A DNA stretch of 6,391 nucleotides, taken from assembly GCA_025356735.1 (NCBI GenBank), contig JANXRT010000219.1:1-6391 (forward strand), read 5' to 3'. The notes below the pieces were generated by a model, which saw only the letters and a list, made by a program, of their open reading frames with translations, was not told the DNA's origin and did no database searches. Of this stretch, positions 5,911 to 6,391 are shown one piece after another. The translations under genes were made by a program, and so were the position numbers. This stretch comes from Acetobacteraceae bacterium (GTDB taxonomy: Bacteria; Pseudomonadota; Alphaproteobacteria; Acetobacterales; Acetobacteraceae). Position 1 is the first letter of the stretch. Each line of letters begins with the position of its first letter.

Positions 5911-6391
5911 TCAGAACGGAAAGCCGAAATTGATGTGGTACACGTTCAACCCGCCGCCGAAGACGAAGCCCGCGCCGACACGCGGGTTGGACAGCCCCAG
6001 GAACGAGAACCGCTCGGCCGAACCGATCGAAAATCCGACCTCGTTCTGGTTCTCGACGCGCAAGGATGGATGCAGGAACCGGGAGAACTGAAGCGGCGCC
6101 GGATAGTAGTAGTCCGCGACGTAGATTCCGACATCCGGCGCCCAGTCGCCGATCCGAAAACCCAGCCCGCGTCGAACCTCCCCGGCGACCTGCACGGAAA
6201 CATAGTGCTCGCCGAACCCCGAGCCGATCGTGCTGTCGCCCGCATAAACAACGGCGTTGCCGAGAGAAAGAAGATACTCGCCGGCATGCCATTGCGCGAT
6301 CGAACGCACGCCGGCGAGATAGACCCAGCTATCCGGGTTCGCGCCGCCGGTGCCAAAGCTATGCACCGCCCCGCCTTGCACGAACGGCTTG
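5911..6391 (-). CDS. Probable outer-membrane beta-barrel protein, C-terminal part (5' end outside window)
   Basis: The frame is open to the right edge of the window, so about 159 C-terminal residues are visible and the signal peptide and start are missing. A GTG at 6381-6379 is in frame but internal: the frame continues upstream of it as KPF. I do not recognise the family. The sequence has amphipathic, strand-like stretches rich in aromatic and Gly residues (WVYLAGVRSIA, EYLLSLGNAVVYAGD, HYVSVQVAGEV, VGIYVADYYYPA, VGAGFVFGGG). It ends LNVYHINFGFPF with a terminal Phe, the pattern of a last outer-membrane strand recognised by the BAM machinery. I count about eight such strands, so it could be a small barrel or the end of a larger one. 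No cysteine is seen. The GC content (55-60% in two sampled 60-bp blocks) is well below that of its neighbours. It converges with the VOC gene, and nothing in the sequence ties it to the importer. Confidence 0.65.
   Translation of the reverse strand, partial: KPFVQGGAVHSFGTGGANPDSWVYLAGVRSIAQWHAGEYLLSLGNAVVYAGDSTIGSGFGEHYVSVQVAGEVRRGLGFRIGDWAPDVGIYVADYYYPAPLQFSRFLHPSLRVENQNEVGFSIGSAERFSFLGLSNPRVGAGFVFGGGLNVYHINFGFPF

Noticed and set aside
5890..5913. TGATC ... GATCA inverted repeat spanning the two convergent stops
   Set aside because: There are only five pairs with a 14-base loop and no T-run, and the repeat is partly imposed by the two stop codons.

Overview
The window is GC-rich (about 70% or more across most genes) and tightly packed, with short intergenic gaps. 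It contains a probable outer-membrane protein, so the host is Gram-negative. Base composition, gene families and style suggest an alphaproteobacterium, perhaps Rhodospirillales/Acetobacteraceae or a Bradyrhizobium-like group. This placement is an impression; there is no rRNA or other marker in the window.

Layout. (1) Positions 1-3425, plus strand: the end of a peptide/nickel-type (Dpp/Opp, PepT family) ABC importer operon. It holds a DppB-like permease cut by the window edge, a DppC-like permease one base downstream, and a double ATPase (DppD-DppF fusion) whose TTG start overlaps the permease stop as TTGA. No substrate-binding protein is present in the window; it would be upstream or elsewhere. 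(2) Positions 3394-3439: three back-to-back perfect inverted repeats. They cover the last codons of the ATPase and most of the 21-bp gap to a convergent gene, forming a probable bidirectional terminator or REP-like element. (3) Positions 3447-4931, minus strand: a two-dinucleotide-domain flavoprotein of the COG2072 (CzcO/flavin monooxygenase-like) group. (4) Positions 4932-5052: a 121-bp divergent intergenic region with a candidate promoter for the flavoprotein and a strong Shine-Dalgarno for the next gene. (5) Positions 5053-5892, plus strand: a VOC-superfamily protein with a Glyoxalase_3-like N-terminal half. (6) Positions 5911-6391, minus strand: the C-terminal part of a probable outer-membrane beta-barrel protein of unrecognised family. 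Its GC content is clearly lower than its neighbours'.

How they may work together. The importer genes form one transcription unit. The flavoprotein and VOC genes share a divergent control region and could be co-regulated. Importer, flavin oxygenase/oxidoreductase and VOC enzyme together resemble a small uptake-and-oxidation cassette for an organic substrate, but the substrate cannot be read from the sequence. The link between the importer and the two enzymes is inference from proximity only. All genes seen belong to recognisable superfamilies except the barrel protein. I found no CRISPR array, tRNA, rRNA, insertion sequence or clearly new defence or mobile system.
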